Source: Chitinivibrionales bacterium
GTDB taxonomy: Bacteria; Fibrobacterota; Chitinivibrionia; Chitinivibrionales; WJMI01
Length of the DNA: 43,723 nucleotides
Assembly (NCBI GenBank): GCA_014728015.1
Contig: WJMI01000078.1
Location: 1 to 43,723, forward strand
Direction of reading: 5' to 3'
Shown here: in pieces, positions 6,542 through 15,613 of the stretch
Position numbering within the stretch: the stretch's first letter is position 1
Layout: each line of letters starts with the position of its first letter
The notes under the pieces: generated by a model
Seen by the model: only the letters and a program-made list of their open reading frames with translations
Database searches by the model: none
Told to the model about the DNA's origin: nothing
Program-made: the position numbers and the translations under genes

Positions 6542-8062
6542 ATGGCAGAAGAAAAAACACAGTCACAGGCGGCCGGCGCATCGGCGGCACAAGGCCTGGA
6601 ATACATATACGAAACCATGAACCTCACGGTTCCCGAGACCGCTGTCGACATCTCCGGATTCAAGAATGCCGAAGCCCTGGCCGAGAGCAAGGCCAACGAG
6701 CGTATCGGCGCCGCGCTGGCGTTCTTCGTCGACAGCGTGGTCCAGTCCGGCCAGACCGTCGACAAGATCGACAAGGTGGTCCTCGACCACCATATCGCCG
6801 AAATCGACCGGAAACTGTCGGCCCAGCTCGACGAGATCCTGCATCACGAAAAGTTCCAGAAACTCGAAGCTGCCTGGCGCAGCCTGAAATTCCTGGTTGA
6901 CCGGACCGATTTCAAGCGCAATGTGAAAATCGATATTCTCGATGCATCCAAGGATGAGCTTGCCGAGGACTTCGAAGACGCGCCGGAGACCGTCCAGTCC
7001 GGCCTGTACAAGCACGTGTACATGGAAGAATACGACACGCCCGGCGGCGAGCCCTACGGTGCGATGATTTCCAACTATGAGTTCGGCTCCGGGCCGGCGG
7101 ACATCGGCCTGCTCCAGGAGCTCTCCAAGGTGTCGGCATCGTGTCACTGCCCCTTCCTGGGCGCGGTCACCCCGAAGTTCTTCGGCAAGGATACGATTCA
7201 CGACCTGCCCAAGATCGAAGACCTTCACACGTATATGGAACGCAGTGAGTTCCTCAAGTGGAACGGGTTCCGGCAGACCGAAGATTCCCGGTATGTCGGG
7301 CTCACTGTCCCGCGTTTCCTCCTGCGCCTTCCCTACGGGCCCGAGAGCGCGCCGGTCAAGGAATTCAACTACGAAGAAAACGTCACGGGCGCCGATCACG
7401 ACAAGTACCTGTGGGGCCTTGCGCCATTCGCGTTCGCGGCCAACATGGTACGCTCGTTTGTCGACAACGGCTGGTGCGTGCAGGTGCGCGGTCCCGAGGC
7501 CGGCGGCAAGGTCGAAGACCTCCCCGTGCATTTCTTCGACGTGGGCAAGGGCACGCAGGCGAAAATACCCACCGAGATCCTGGTGCCCGAGACCCGCGAG
7601 TTCGAGTTCGCCCAGGAAGGGTTCATCCCGCTGTCGTTCTACAAGAACAGAAACTACGCCTGCTTCTTCTCGGCCAATTCGACCCAGAAGCCGCAGGAAT
7701 ATGACGACCCCGCGGTGACCGCCAACATGCGCATCAATGCCCGCCTGCCCTACATTTTCCTGGTGTCGCGCATCGCGCACTACCTGAAAGTGATCCAGCG
7801 GGAGAATATCGGGACGACCAAGAGCAAAAAGGTATTGCAGGACGAGCTGCAGGGATGGATCAACGGGCTGGTGACCGAGATGAAGGACCCCGGGCCGGAG
7901 CTCATTGCGACGCATCCCTTGAAGGCGGCCGAAGTGGAAGTCAACGACATCGCCGACAACCCCGGGTTCTTCGCGGTGTCGCTCGCGGTGATACCGCACT
8001 TCCAGATAGAGGGTATCGATATCAACCTGTCGCTGGTATCGCAGATGCCCAAGGAAAAGTAA
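6542..8062 (+). CDS. tssC: Type VI secretion sheath large subunit TssC (VipB)
   Basis: This 506-residue protein is of normal family length. Landmarks are LDEILHHEKFQKLEAAWRSL (the conserved L-x-x-I-L-H-H-x-x-F-Q-x-L-E-x-x-W-R-x-L helix), EYDTPGGEPYGAMISNYEF, PRFLLRLPYG, and the C-terminal block ELQGWINGL with NPGFFAVSLAVIPHFQIEG. TssC is the major contractile sheath subunit; its N-terminal region forms the ClpV-accessible domain. AAGGAG lies six bases before ATG 6542. No clpV is present in the window. Confidence 0.96.
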   Translation: MAEEKTQSQAAGASAAQGLEYIYETMNLTVPETAVDISGFKNAEALAESKANERIGAALAFFVDSVVQSGQTVDKIDKVVLDHHIAEIDRKLSAQLDEILHHEKFQKLEAAWRSLKFLVDRTDFKRNVKIDILDASKDELAEDFEDAPETVQSGLYKHVYMEEYDTPGGEPYGAMISNYEFGSGPADIGLLQELSKVSASCHCPFLGAVTPKFFGKDTIHDLPKIEDLHTYMERSEFLKWNGFRQTEDSRYVGLTVPRFLLRLPYGPESAPVKEFNYEENVTGADHDKYLWGLAPFAFAANMVRSFVDNGWCVQVRGPEAGGKVEDLPVHFFDVGKGTQAKIPTEILVPETREFEFAQEGFIPLSFYKNRNYACFFSANSTQKPQEYDDPAVTANMRINARLPYIFLVSRIAHYLKVIQRENIGTTKSKKVLQDELQGWINGLVTEMKDPGPELIATHPLKAAEVEVNDIADNPGFFAVSLAVIPHFQIEGIDINLSLVSQMPKEK

Positions 8063-8179
8063 TCGAGATTTTTTACATGCCGTGTGATCGCGGTCACGGT
8101 GCCGCGGGGGCGCACGATACATGTTGCGGGCGTAAACGGACAGAGGTACACCTATCATAATTAACAGAAGGAGAGCCGT

Positions 8180-8665
8180 ATGCCGATTCCAGCATACATG
8201 TGGCTGAAAGACGAAAACGGCGGCGAGATCAAGGGTTCGGTCGATGTTGCCGGCCGGGAAGGCAGCGTTGAGGTGCTGGAGTTCCGTCACGAAGTGCGCA
8301 TCCCAACCGACCCCGACACAGGTAAGCTTACCGGAACGCGCAAGCACGAGGCCCTGACAATTGTCAAGGCATTCGATGCATCCTCGCCCTACCTTTACAA
8401 GGCGGTATGCGAGGGCCAGACCTTCAAGGAGGTCGAGCTCAAATGGTTTCGCATCGACGAAACCGGCAGCGAGCAGGAATACTTCAACCACAAACTCGAA
8501 AACGTCAAGCTCAGTTCCGTCAAACCGCTCATGTACAACGTGAAAGATCCCCAGTATGAGCGGTACGTGCACATGGAAGAGGTCAGCCTGCGCTACCAGA
8601 AAGTGACCTGGACCTATGTCGACGGCAACCTCCAGGCTTCCGACTCCTGGAAAGAAGGCCGGTAG
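8180..8665 (+). CDS. hcp: Type VI secretion tube protein Hcp (TssD)
   Basis: This 161-residue protein has the family opening IPAYMWLKDENGGEIKG, a central beta barrel (RKHEALTIVKAFDASSPYLY), and the C-terminal strand pair EEVSLRYQKVTWTYVDG that Hcp proteins share. Hcp hexamers stack into the tube that is fired out of the cell and may carry effectors. It has a strong AGAAGGAGA ribosome site 6 nt before ATG 8180 and is 117 nt downstream of tssC, a gap with room for separate control of this high-copy subunit. No effector or VgrG gene follows. Confidence 0.95.
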   Translation: MPIPAYMWLKDENGGEIKGSVDVAGREGSVEVLEFRHEVRIPTDPDTGKLTGTRKHEALTIVKAFDASSPYLYKAVCEGQTFKEVELKWFRIDETGSEQEYFNHKLENVKLSSVKPLMYNVKDPQYERYVHMEEVSLRYQKVTWTYVDGNLQASDSWKEGR

Positions 8666-8697
8666 CGAACCTGTCCCCGTACCGGCTCTGATTCAAC

Positions 8698-8871
8698 AAG
8701 AGCGCTTGGCTGGTTGTTGGGAAATTCCATGGGGCCGGGTGTCGGTGCCTCTCTGCAGGCTGGGTGCCCTGTTTGACCTGCGAAATTGATCACATTTCGC
8801 AGGGAGCTAGGGCTGCCGAAAGAGAGGCTCCGGCACCCGGCGGCTTTCTCAGAAATCTGCTAAGCGCTCTT
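8698..8871 (+). repeat. 174-bp long imperfect inverted repeat after hcp
   Basis: The two halves are reverse complements in three blocks: the outer ends AAGAGCGCTT (8698-8707) and AAGCGCTCTT (8862-8871), perfect over 10 bp; a middle block (about 8734-8754 against 8824-8844) matching 19 of 21; and a perfect 10-bp core (CCTGCGAAAT with ATTTCGCAGG) flanking a 7-base loop TGATCAC. The blocks are joined by less matched stretches. On the plus strand it is followed by a run of T, so it could act as a terminator for the T6SS operon. A MITE-like element or a structured RNA is equally possible. No gene is visible in the rest of 8666-9061. Confidence 0.7.
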
Positions 8872-9061
8872 TTTCCTTGCCTCACACGATCAGCCTTGCG
8901 CTCGCGCGAACGCAAATCGCTTCCGTGCCCGTGCAGTCGCGCTCTTGCAACCCTCCCCATGAATTCGGCGCACTCGTGCGACCACCATTGCAGAATCAAA
9001 CCCGCGTCATTAATCAGCCAACTCCCATGACATCAATATGTTAATCCGTTTTCCGCCAAAC

Positions 9062-9077
9062 TGGCACAGCGCATGCT
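9062..9077 (+). promoter_or_regulatory. Sigma-54-like promoter
   Basis: TGGCACAGCGCATGCT matches the -24/-12 consensus TGGCACG-N4-TTGCW, with the invariant GG and GC exactly 10 bases apart and one mismatch in the TTGC block. It lies 52 bp upstream of the ATG of the lamin-tail lipoprotein gene, a normal leader length. A site this short can occur by chance, and no enhancer-binding activator gene is seen nearby. Confidence 0.45.
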
Positions 9078-9128
9078 ATACAGGATCCTCTCTGCGGTAA
9101 CTCATCAACTACAAAACGGGAGGGTTTC

Positions 9129-10367
9129 ATGAAACGCTATGCTGTCTGTCTGGCCGGTACAGTGGTGTGTCTCAGTCTGACTTCGTGCGGAACGAGCCCC
9201 ATGGCTTCACACGGCGATGCCGAGGGCAGTGTCAGCGTGCGGGTGTGGGTGGATCGGGGGATGTCGAAGGCCGGCCGGGCGCTGCAGACGACATGGGACA
9301 GTCTCGTTGTCCTGATTTCGGCGCCCGACATGAGCCCGGTGCGGCGCGCAATTGCACTCGACCCGCTCCAGCCCGCGGTGCTGGACACCATTGACGGCGT
9401 GCCTGAGGGTGACGGCCGGGTGATTGAAGCGTGGACGTGCACCAGGGAAGGCGTACGGATCCATCACGGCGCCTCGGACGAGTTTTCGGTCGAATCCGGC
9501 CGGATCACGCCTGTTGCGCTCCAGCTCGGCGCGACCAGGGGATCCATCTACATTAATCTGGCGAATGTCCCGGCCGATGTTGACTCGGTGTATGCAGGGT
9601 TCTATTTCGGTGCCGACAGCCTGTGCGTCAAGGACAAGCGAAGCGCGCTCATGTACCTGAGTATCGACAATGTGCCGGACAGTACCGGCGGAATCCTGGT
9701 GATCAGGGGCGTCGATGCTCGGGGCGCCACGGTGTATGCCGATTCGCTGGAGATTCTGTTTTGCGCCCGGCAGAACGTCAGCATGCAGGCGGAGTTTCTT
9801 GCAAAGGAAGGCGGCTTTGCGCTGGATCTGGCCCTGGACCTTCCCGGTGTTACCGTCGTGTCGGGACTCATGGAAGACGGCGAAGCGCCGGAGGGTGAAT
9901 GCGGCCCGCTGGTCATCAGCGAGATCATGTACTATGCCGAAGGTGATTCGGACTATATCGAGATACATAATCCCGCGGACGTTGCCTTTCAGATTGACAC
10001 GCTCACGCTCGAGGTTGTCAACACGAGCAGCACGACCACCTGCCGCATACCGGCGGTCACCATCGAGGCGGGCGGGTTCCTGGTTGTGGGCGACACCGAT
10101 GCTCCCCCTGCATGGACGGATACGTCCTGCGCGCTGAACCTTACCACCACCGGTCGCTGGGTGGCGCTGAAGGGTGCCGGCGGTTCGCTGATCGACCGCG
10201 TCTCGTACACCCGCAACGATCAGGAATGGCCCGACTGCCCCAAGTACTCCTCTATCGAGCTGCTGCCCGAGGCCATGACACCCCGGCTCAACAATTACGG
10301 CCGCAACTGGCGCGTGGCAGAAACGCCAATCGACGGCACAGAGTGCTTCGGGACGCCGGGACGGTAA
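9129..10367 (+). CDS. Lipoprotein with C-terminal lamin-tail domain
   Basis: This 412-residue protein has a type II signal peptide and lipobox LTSC (Cys about 20). Residues about 30-250 form beta-rich repeats of unknown family (SVSVRVWVDRG, GRVIEAWTC). From about 258 there is a lamin-tail (LTD) domain: GPLVISEIMYYAEGDSDYIE followed by IHNPAD, the usual V-I-S-E-I-x-Y...D-x-E-x-I-E-I-x-N start, ending with ELLPE and NNYG. LTD domains occur on secreted or surface proteins and are thought to mediate binding. A strong GGGAGG ribosome site precedes ATG 9129. Probably a surface-exposed lipoprotein; ligand unknown. Confidence 0.75.
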   Translation: MKRYAVCLAGTVVCLSLTSCGTSPMASHGDAEGSVSVRVWVDRGMSKAGRALQTTWDSLVVLISAPDMSPVRRAIALDPLQPAVLDTIDGVPEGDGRVIEAWTCTREGVRIHHGASDEFSVESGRITPVALQLGATRGSIYINLANVPADVDSVYAGFYFGADSLCVKDKRSALMYLSIDNVPDSTGGILVIRGVDARGATVYADSLEILFCARQNVSMQAEFLAKEGGFALDLALDLPGVTVVSGLMEDGEAPEGECGPLVISEIMYYAEGDSDYIEIHNPADVAFQIDTLTLEVVNTSSTTTCRIPAVTIEAGGFLVVGDTDAPPAWTDTSCALNLTTTGRWVALKGAGGSLIDRVSYTRNDQEWPDCPKYSSIELLPEAMTPRLNNYGRNWRVAETPIDGTECFGTPGR

Positions 10368-10498
10368 GCGTAGAGTATGAAGCCGGGGCGCAACGGACAG
10401 AATGCCTGGCGGTGAAATCTATTTTCCAGCAATGGCTCTTCGTCACGGCCGGCCGGAATACTGCACAGTGAAGCTCACGTTCTATTGATGCCGCTCCC

Positions 10499-12511
10499 AT
10501 GCCCAGACGTCCCATTGACAACCGCCTCGATTTTCTCTCGCCCGTTTCGCTGGTGCCCGGTCTTGGTCCCAAGCGCATTGCCGCGCTGAGGCAGTCGGGC
10601 ATCGAAACCATTCGCGACCTGCTCTACCATTTCCCGCGGCGCTACATCGACCGCTCCAATGTCGTGCCTATCGGCGGGATCGGCTCCTGCCTGGGCGCGA
10701 CCTGCTGTGTTATCGGCACGGTGACCCGTACCCGGGTCGAGCGCGGGCGCACAGCGCGTTTCCGCGCGCAGATAACGGATGACACGGGCAGCTTCGAAGC
10801 GCTCTGGTTCCGCGGCATTCCATACTTTCGAAAGGCAATCAGGACCGGGCAGCGCGTGCTGCTCACCGGGACGGTGAGCCGGTACGGCGGGTACCAGATG
10901 GCCCATCCGCTGGTCGAAAGCGTGGGACCGAACGCGACCGGTCCGGCAATCGCGTTTCTCCCCCGGTACCCGCTGACCGAGGCCATGCGTGAAGTCAATT
11001 TCCAGCAGCGGTCGCTGCAGAAGTCAATTGCCTGGGTGGTGAACAACCTGAAGCACTACCCGGAGGTACTTCCCAAGAAAATTGAACGGAAAAAGGGCTT
11101 CCCGCCCCTGAGCGAATGCCTCCGGCAAATCCACATGCCGGACAATCCCGACGGCCTCGACCGGTATCTGTCCCGGCTGCGCTATGAAGAGCTCTACCAG
11201 CTCGCGCTGACGCTCCGGTGGAGCCGGCGCAAGTTCGCCCTTCCGGGACGGGTGATGCGGCCGGGGGCCATGGCCCGAACGCTCGAGTCGCATCTGCCTT
11301 TTGTCCTGACCGGCGAGCAGAACAAGGCACTACGCGTTCTGCACCGGGATGCCGCGGCAAAGACGCGCATGCATCGCCTGCTCGAGGGCGATGTGGGTTC
11401 GGGCAAGACCGTGGTCGCGTTTTTCGCGTGCCTTCCCGCGCTCAACGAGGGAATGCAGGTTGCCTGGATGGCGCCTACCGAAGTGCTCGCCCAGCAGACC
11501 TATGACCGGGTGTGCGCCTGGCTCAAGCCGTTTGACGTTGATGCGGCCCTGCTCAAGGGCGGGATTTCGTCCGCTGACAAAGGGAAAATCCTGAAGGGAC
11601 TCTCGTCCGGGAACCTGCGGTTCGTGGTCGGCACGCATGCCCTGCTGCAGCCCTCGGTACGGTTTTACCGGCTGGGCATGATTGTCATTGACGAGCAGCA
11701 CCGCTTCGGGGCCGGGCAGCGCCTGCAGCTCGCGGAAAAAGATCCGGCATCCGATTTTCTGGTGATGTCGGCCACACCGATACCCCAGACGCTTGCCCGG
11801 ACGCTGTACGGTGACCTCGAGGTGATCGCGATTCGATCTCTTCCCGAAGGCCGTCAGCCGGTCAGCACGCATATCGTACCCGAGCACAGGCGCGGGGACA
11901 TGGAAACGTATCTGGCGCGGGAAATTACCGGCGGGGGCAGGCAGGCATTCTACCTGGCGCCCCGCATTGAGGGCGGCGACGCGAACGACCAGGTCAAGGA
12001 CGTGCACGCGGTGTTCGACGGGCTCGGTCAGGGCCCGCTCGCCGCGATTCCCCGTGACCTGATACATGGCAGAATGGCCGGCGAGGAAAAGGTGAATACC
12101 ATGGCCCGCTTTGCGCGGGGGGAAACCAGGGTGCTGGTGGCGACCACGCTGGTAGAAGTGGGCATTGACGTTCCCAACGCCACGATGATGGTCATCGAAA
12201 ATGCCGAGCGGTTCGGCCTGTCACAACTGCACCAGCTGCGGGGCCGCGTGGCGCGCGGCGCGAAGCAGGGGTATTGCTTCCTTCTTACCGCGGAAACGAT
12301 CGACGATCTCGCGCGCGAGAGGCTGGAGAAATTATGCGCCACGCACGATGGCTTCGCGATTGCCGATCTCGATTTACGCCTGCGGGGGCCCGGCGATGTC
12401 GTAGGGTTCAGGCAGTCGGGACGGCAGGATCTGAAGGTAGCCGATATTGTGCGGGATGCGGACCTGTTCCGGGAGATCCAGGAGGAGCTGGACAGAATGC
12501 TGGTCCGCTAG
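10499..12511 (+). CDS. recG: ATP-dependent DNA helicase RecG
   Basis: This 670-residue protein has the family order: N-terminal wedge domain with PGLGPKRIAALRQSGI and DLLYHFPRRYIDRS, an OB-fold (about 60-150), Walker A LLEGDVGSGKTVVAF (about 295-309), DEQH box VIDEQHRFGAGQR (about 395), motif III MSATPIPQTLARTL, and helicase-C motifs ATTLVEVGIDVPNA and QLRGRVARG. RecG reverses stalled replication forks and branch-migrates Holliday junctions. Length is close to the usual 690. The start at ATG 10499 lacks a strong ribosome site. A hairpin-forming stretch follows the stop. Confidence 0.96.
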   Translation: MPRRPIDNRLDFLSPVSLVPGLGPKRIAALRQSGIETIRDLLYHFPRRYIDRSNVVPIGGIGSCLGATCCVIGTVTRTRVERGRTARFRAQITDDTGSFEALWFRGIPYFRKAIRTGQRVLLTGTVSRYGGYQMAHPLVESVGPNATGPAIAFLPRYPLTEAMREVNFQQRSLQKSIAWVVNNLKHYPEVLPKKIERKKGFPPLSECLRQIHMPDNPDGLDRYLSRLRYEELYQLALTLRWSRRKFALPGRVMRPGAMARTLESHLPFVLTGEQNKALRVLHRDAAAKTRMHRLLEGDVGSGKTVVAFFACLPALNEGMQVAWMAPTEVLAQQTYDRVCAWLKPFDVDAALLKGGISSADKGKILKGLSSGNLRFVVGTHALLQPSVRFYRLGMIVIDEQHRFGAGQRLQLAEKDPASDFLVMSATPIPQTLARTLYGDLEVIAIRSLPEGRQPVSTHIVPEHRRGDMETYLAREITGGGRQAFYLAPRIEGGDANDQVKDVHAVFDGLGQGPLAAIPRDLIHGRMAGEEKVNTMARFARGETRVLVATTLVEVGIDVPNATMMVIENAERFGLSQLHQLRGRVARGAKQGYCFLLTAETIDDLARERLEKLCATHDGFAIADLDLRLRGPGDVVGFRQSGRQDLKVADIVRDADLFREIQEELDRMLVR

Positions 12512-12524
12512 CGGGCCGGTCATG

Positions 12525-12579
12525 TGTCCCGGTCCGGCCTTGCCCGGCCGCGCAGGGGGCCGAAAGCAGGGCCGGGACA
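12525..12579 (+). terminator. Inverted repeat downstream of recG
   Basis: TGTCCCGG-T-CC at 12525-12535 pairs with GGgCCGGGACA at 12569-12579, and the space between holds a second GC-rich stem (GGCC...GGCC). It begins 13 bp after the recG stop. There is no U tract, so termination would be weak or Rho-assisted. Confidence 0.4.
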
Positions 12580-12588
12580 TGGAAAGTG

Positions 12589-12617
12589 TTTGCGCCGGCC
12601 GGGCTAAATACTATATT
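12589..12617 (+). promoter_or_regulatory. Possible sigma-70 promoter of the GT2 gene
   Basis: TTTGCG and TATATT are separated by exactly 17 bp, 100 bp upstream of the glycosyltransferase start. The -10 box is good; the -35 box matches TTGACA poorly. Confidence 0.35.
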
Positions 12618-12717
12618 GTTGGCCCAAAATCTGTTTGTTGCGCGTTAAGTACATATTATTTTTCGGGTACAGGCCCTTGAGGGGCCAGCCTGATCCGGAC
12701 ATTTTACAAGGGCGGAC

Positions 12718-14244
12718 GTGCCTATGCTGGGGTGTGTAATAGCCTGCACACTGTATGTCCTCTGTTCGTTGCTTCTCCTCTGCTACGGCCTTCAGTGTTA
12801 CGTGCTCACGTTTCTGTATCTCCGGGCGCGCAAGCAGCGGGTCGCGTTTCAGCAGAAGAGAATGAAGTTCTTTGAGGGTATCGGCGACGAGTCGGTCTAT
12901 CCGAAGGTTGTCACGCAGTTGCCCATGTACAACGAGAAGACCGTGGCGGTGCGTATTATCGAGGCGGTGGCGGCAATGGACTATCCCCGCTCGAAGCACG
13001 AGATCCAGGTGTTGGACGACAGCACGGATGAAACCCGCCAATACGTTGACGATACCGTCGCGCGCCTTCGGGAGCAGGGCGTGCGCATCGCCACGGTCCG
13101 CCGTGATGATCGCGTCGGCTTCAAGGCCGGGGCGCTGCAGAACGGGTTGGCACGGACTGACGCAGAGTACGTCGCGATTTTCGATGCGGATTTTGTTCCG
13201 TATCCGGATTTCCTCAAGAAGGCGATTCCGTTTTTTGTCGACCGGCCGAACCTCGGCCTGGTCCAGGGGCGCTGGACCCATCTGAACCGCCATGCATCGC
13301 TTATTACCCGTGGTCAAGCCATCGGCATAGACGGGCATTTCATGGTGGAGCAGGCGGCGCGAAGCTGGAACAAGCTGTTTATGAATTTCAATGGCACCGC
13401 GGGCGTATTCCGCCGGTCCGCAATCGAGGCGTGCGGCGGGTGGCAGCATGATACGCTGACGGAAGACATGGACCTTTCGTATCGCATGCAGCTTGCCGAC
13501 TGGGAAACCGAGTACGTTCCCGATCTCGAAGTGCCTGCCGAAATTCCCGAGGATATCAACGCATTCAAGAACCAGCAGTTCCGCTGGGCAAAGGGCTCCA
13601 TCCAGACCGCCATAAAAATCATCCCGCTGCTGGTCAAGCGGCGCATGCCGGTGTTCAAGTTCGTCCAGGCGGTTCTTCACCTCACCCACTACACCGTGCA
13701 TCCGCTCATGCTCATGATGGCTATTCTCACCATGCCGGTGCTACACTACGTCAAGGTCACCCTTCCCCCGTGGGCGTTTGTCACGGTCGTGTTCGCGATG
13801 ATTCTCGCCACGAGCGGCCCCTCGACGATGTACCTTATCTCGCAGCATTTCATCGGCAACAAGAAGCGAAAAATGCTCATGTTCGTCCCCATGATGATGC
13901 TCATCGGGACCGGGCTTGCGGTCAACAACGCCAAGGCGGTGTTGGAAGCACTCTTGCGAAAGCATTCGCCGTTTCACCGGACGCCGAAGAAAGGGCAGAA
14001 AGCCGCGGCGAGCTACCGGCCCATCAAGGATATCACCTGTGTCGTGGAAATCCTTCTGGGCCTGTACTGCATGGCCAGTTTCTCCATGTTTTTCGGGTAT
14101 ACCAATTTCGTGGTCAGTCCGTTTCTCATCCTCTACGCATCGGGGTTCCTGTTCGTGGGAAGCGTATCCATCGCGCATTTCAAGCGGCCGGAGTTGATCG
14201 ATCTCAAGCTCGACATGCTTCGCGCGCCGCGCCCCGCCGCGTAG
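12718..14244 (+). CDS. Membrane GT2 glycosyltransferase, cellulose/mannan-synthase-like
   Basis: This 508-residue processive GT2-type enzyme has an N-terminal TM helix (about 5-28) and the catalytic motifs QVLDDSTDET (about 97-106), IFDADFVP (about 153), TLTEDMDLSYRM (about 246) and QFRWAKGS (Q-x-x-R-W, about 287), then at least five C-terminal TM helices. The D, DxD, TED, QxxRW set with flanking TM helices defines polymer-forming synthases such as cellulose or glucomannan synthase. The sequence looks nearest the CslA/mannan-synthase-like bacterial group, but the product sugar cannot be told. A GTG start at 12718 is used because AAGGG sits 6 bases before it; ATG 12724 is an alternative. Confidence 0.82.
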   Translation: MPMLGCVIACTLYVLCSLLLLCYGLQCYVLTFLYLRARKQRVAFQQKRMKFFEGIGDESVYPKVVTQLPMYNEKTVAVRIIEAVAAMDYPRSKHEIQVLDDSTDETRQYVDDTVARLREQGVRIATVRRDDRVGFKAGALQNGLARTDAEYVAIFDADFVPYPDFLKKAIPFFVDRPNLGLVQGRWTHLNRHASLITRGQAIGIDGHFMVEQAARSWNKLFMNFNGTAGVFRRSAIEACGGWQHDTLTEDMDLSYRMQLADWETEYVPDLEVPAEIPEDINAFKNQQFRWAKGSIQTAIKIIPLLVKRRMPVFKFVQAVLHLTHYTVHPLMLMMAILTMPVLHYVKVTLPPWAFVTVVFAMILATSGPSTMYLISQHFIGNKKRKMLMFVPMMMLIGTGLAVNNAKAVLEALLRKHSPFHRTPKKGQKAAASYRPIKDITCVVEILLGLYCMASFSMFFGYTNFVVSPFLILYASGFLFVGSVSIAHFKRPELIDLKLDMLRAPRPAA

Positions 14245-14360
14245 TTCCCCTTCTCGAGCCGCCCACATCTCCGTTTTGTTCCGTCCGGAGCCGCGCGCTC
14301 ACCCGCGATCAATGTCGCCGGTGCGCCTGGCCTCGGGCAGGGGCATGTATTTTGTGCGTC

Positions 14361-15527
14361 ATGAAATGGATCGACACGAAGCATCGCGTTCCCATCAGCT
14401 CGTGGTGTGAGACGGTCGAGGATGATGCCCTTGGCCAGGCGGTCAATCTCACCAAGCTCCCGTTCGTGTACCACCATGTCGCGCTCATGGCGGATTGTCA
14501 CTCCGGCTACGGCATGCCTATCGGCGGGGTGATTGCGTGCCTCGACACGGTCGTGCCCAACGCGGTAGGCGTCGATATCGGATGCGGCATGTGCGCGGTG
14601 CGGACAACCCTTGGCTCGCGCGCTTTCGGCGCCCGGGAGGTGCGCAGGGCGCTGAACCGTTTCCGGAAGCGCATCCCCGCGGGCTTCGATCATCACGCGC
14701 GGCCGCAATCGTGGGACGGCTTCCATCGCGCGCCCGACCTGGCGGTGGTCCGCCGGGAGCTTGACTCGGCGCGGCGCCAGCTCGGGACGCTCGGGGGCGG
14801 CAACCACTTTATCGAGCTGCAGAAGGACGATGCCGGCCGGGTATGGCTCATGGTGCACAGCGGGAGCCGCAATTTCGGGTATAGAATCGCCCGGGAATAT
14901 CACCGGGCCGCGCTTTCCTGTTGCGAGAAGCACCGGATTTCGCTGCCGGACCGCGACCTGGCATACCTGCCGCTGGACCAGCAGATTGCGCGGGATTACC
15001 TGGCGGCCATGACGTTTGCCCTGGACTTTGCATACGAGAACCGCCGGCTTATGAAAGCGCAGTGCATGGACGTTTTGGCAGGGATCGCTGCCTGCGATTT
15101 TGACAACGAAGTGAACATTCATCACAATTTCGCGTCCCGGGAGAAACACTTCGGCCGGGAGGTCGTGGTGCACCGGAAGGGCGCCACGTGCGCCCGCGAG
15201 GGCCAGAAAGGAATCATCCCCGGCAGCATGGGCGCGCGCTCGTATATCGTGCGCGGCCTGGGCAACCCGGACAGCTTCATGTCATGCTCGCACGGCGCCG
15301 GCCGCGTGATGGGTCGCAACGAGGCAAATCGCCGGCTCAGCCGGGCCGAAGTCCGCGACATGCTGGGCGGCGTCGTGCTGCAGTCCTGGCCCAGGGACCG
15401 TCACGGCAAGGTGGATCTCTCCGAGGCGCCGCAGGCATACAAGGACATCGATGCGGTCATCGCGGCGCAGCGGGATCTGGTCGAGGTCCTTTACCGGCTG
15501 GAACCGCTCGGGGTGATGAAGGGATAA
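14361..15527 (+). CDS. rtcB: RtcB-type RNA ligase
   Basis: This 388-residue protein starts MKWIDTKHRVPISSW, the usual opening of the short bacterial RtcB group. All active-site elements are present: VALMADCHSGYGMPIGG, the Asp and Cys metal ligands in GVDIGCGM (about 70), GTLGGGNHFIEL (about 142), VHSGSRNFG (about 164), NIHHNFA (about 253), and the guanylylated His in SCSHGAGR (about 308). RtcB joins RNA 2',3'-cyclic phosphate or 3'-phosphate ends to 5'-OH using GTP and Mn. The frame is open far upstream, but the region before 14361 is the glycosyltransferase gene in another frame. No archease or RtcR/RtcA gene is adjacent. Confidence 0.93.
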   Translation: MKWIDTKHRVPISSWCETVEDDALGQAVNLTKLPFVYHHVALMADCHSGYGMPIGGVIACLDTVVPNAVGVDIGCGMCAVRTTLGSRAFGAREVRRALNRFRKRIPAGFDHHARPQSWDGFHRAPDLAVVRRELDSARRQLGTLGGGNHFIELQKDDAGRVWLMVHSGSRNFGYRIAREYHRAALSCCEKHRISLPDRDLAYLPLDQQIARDYLAAMTFALDFAYENRRLMKAQCMDVLAGIAACDFDNEVNIHHNFASREKHFGREVVVHRKGATCAREGQKGIIPGSMGARSYIVRGLGNPDSFMSCSHGAGRVMGRNEANRRLSRAEVRDMLGGVVLQSWPRDRHGKVDLSEAPQAYKDIDAVIAAQRDLVEVLYRLEPLGVMKG

Positions 15528-15613
15528 GGGCGGAAACGAGAAGCCGCGGGTGCGAGCGGTGAAACACGAAGCTCTTCTTCGTTTCGGGTTTCCACGCGTG
15601 CGTTTCGGGCGGC

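Noticed and set aside
6563-8572. Long 669-codon open frame on the minus strand
   Set aside because: It lies wholly antisense to tssC and hcp, which are certain genes; its composition (His/Val/Leu-rich, no domains) is the shadow expected from GC-rich coding DNA.
12604-13701. 365-codon minus-strand open frame
   Set aside because: Antisense to the GT2 glycosyltransferase with its complete motif set.
13770-14360. N-terminal extension of the RtcB frame
   Set aside because: The frame stays open by chance within the glycosyltransferase gene; RtcB similarity begins at MKWID.
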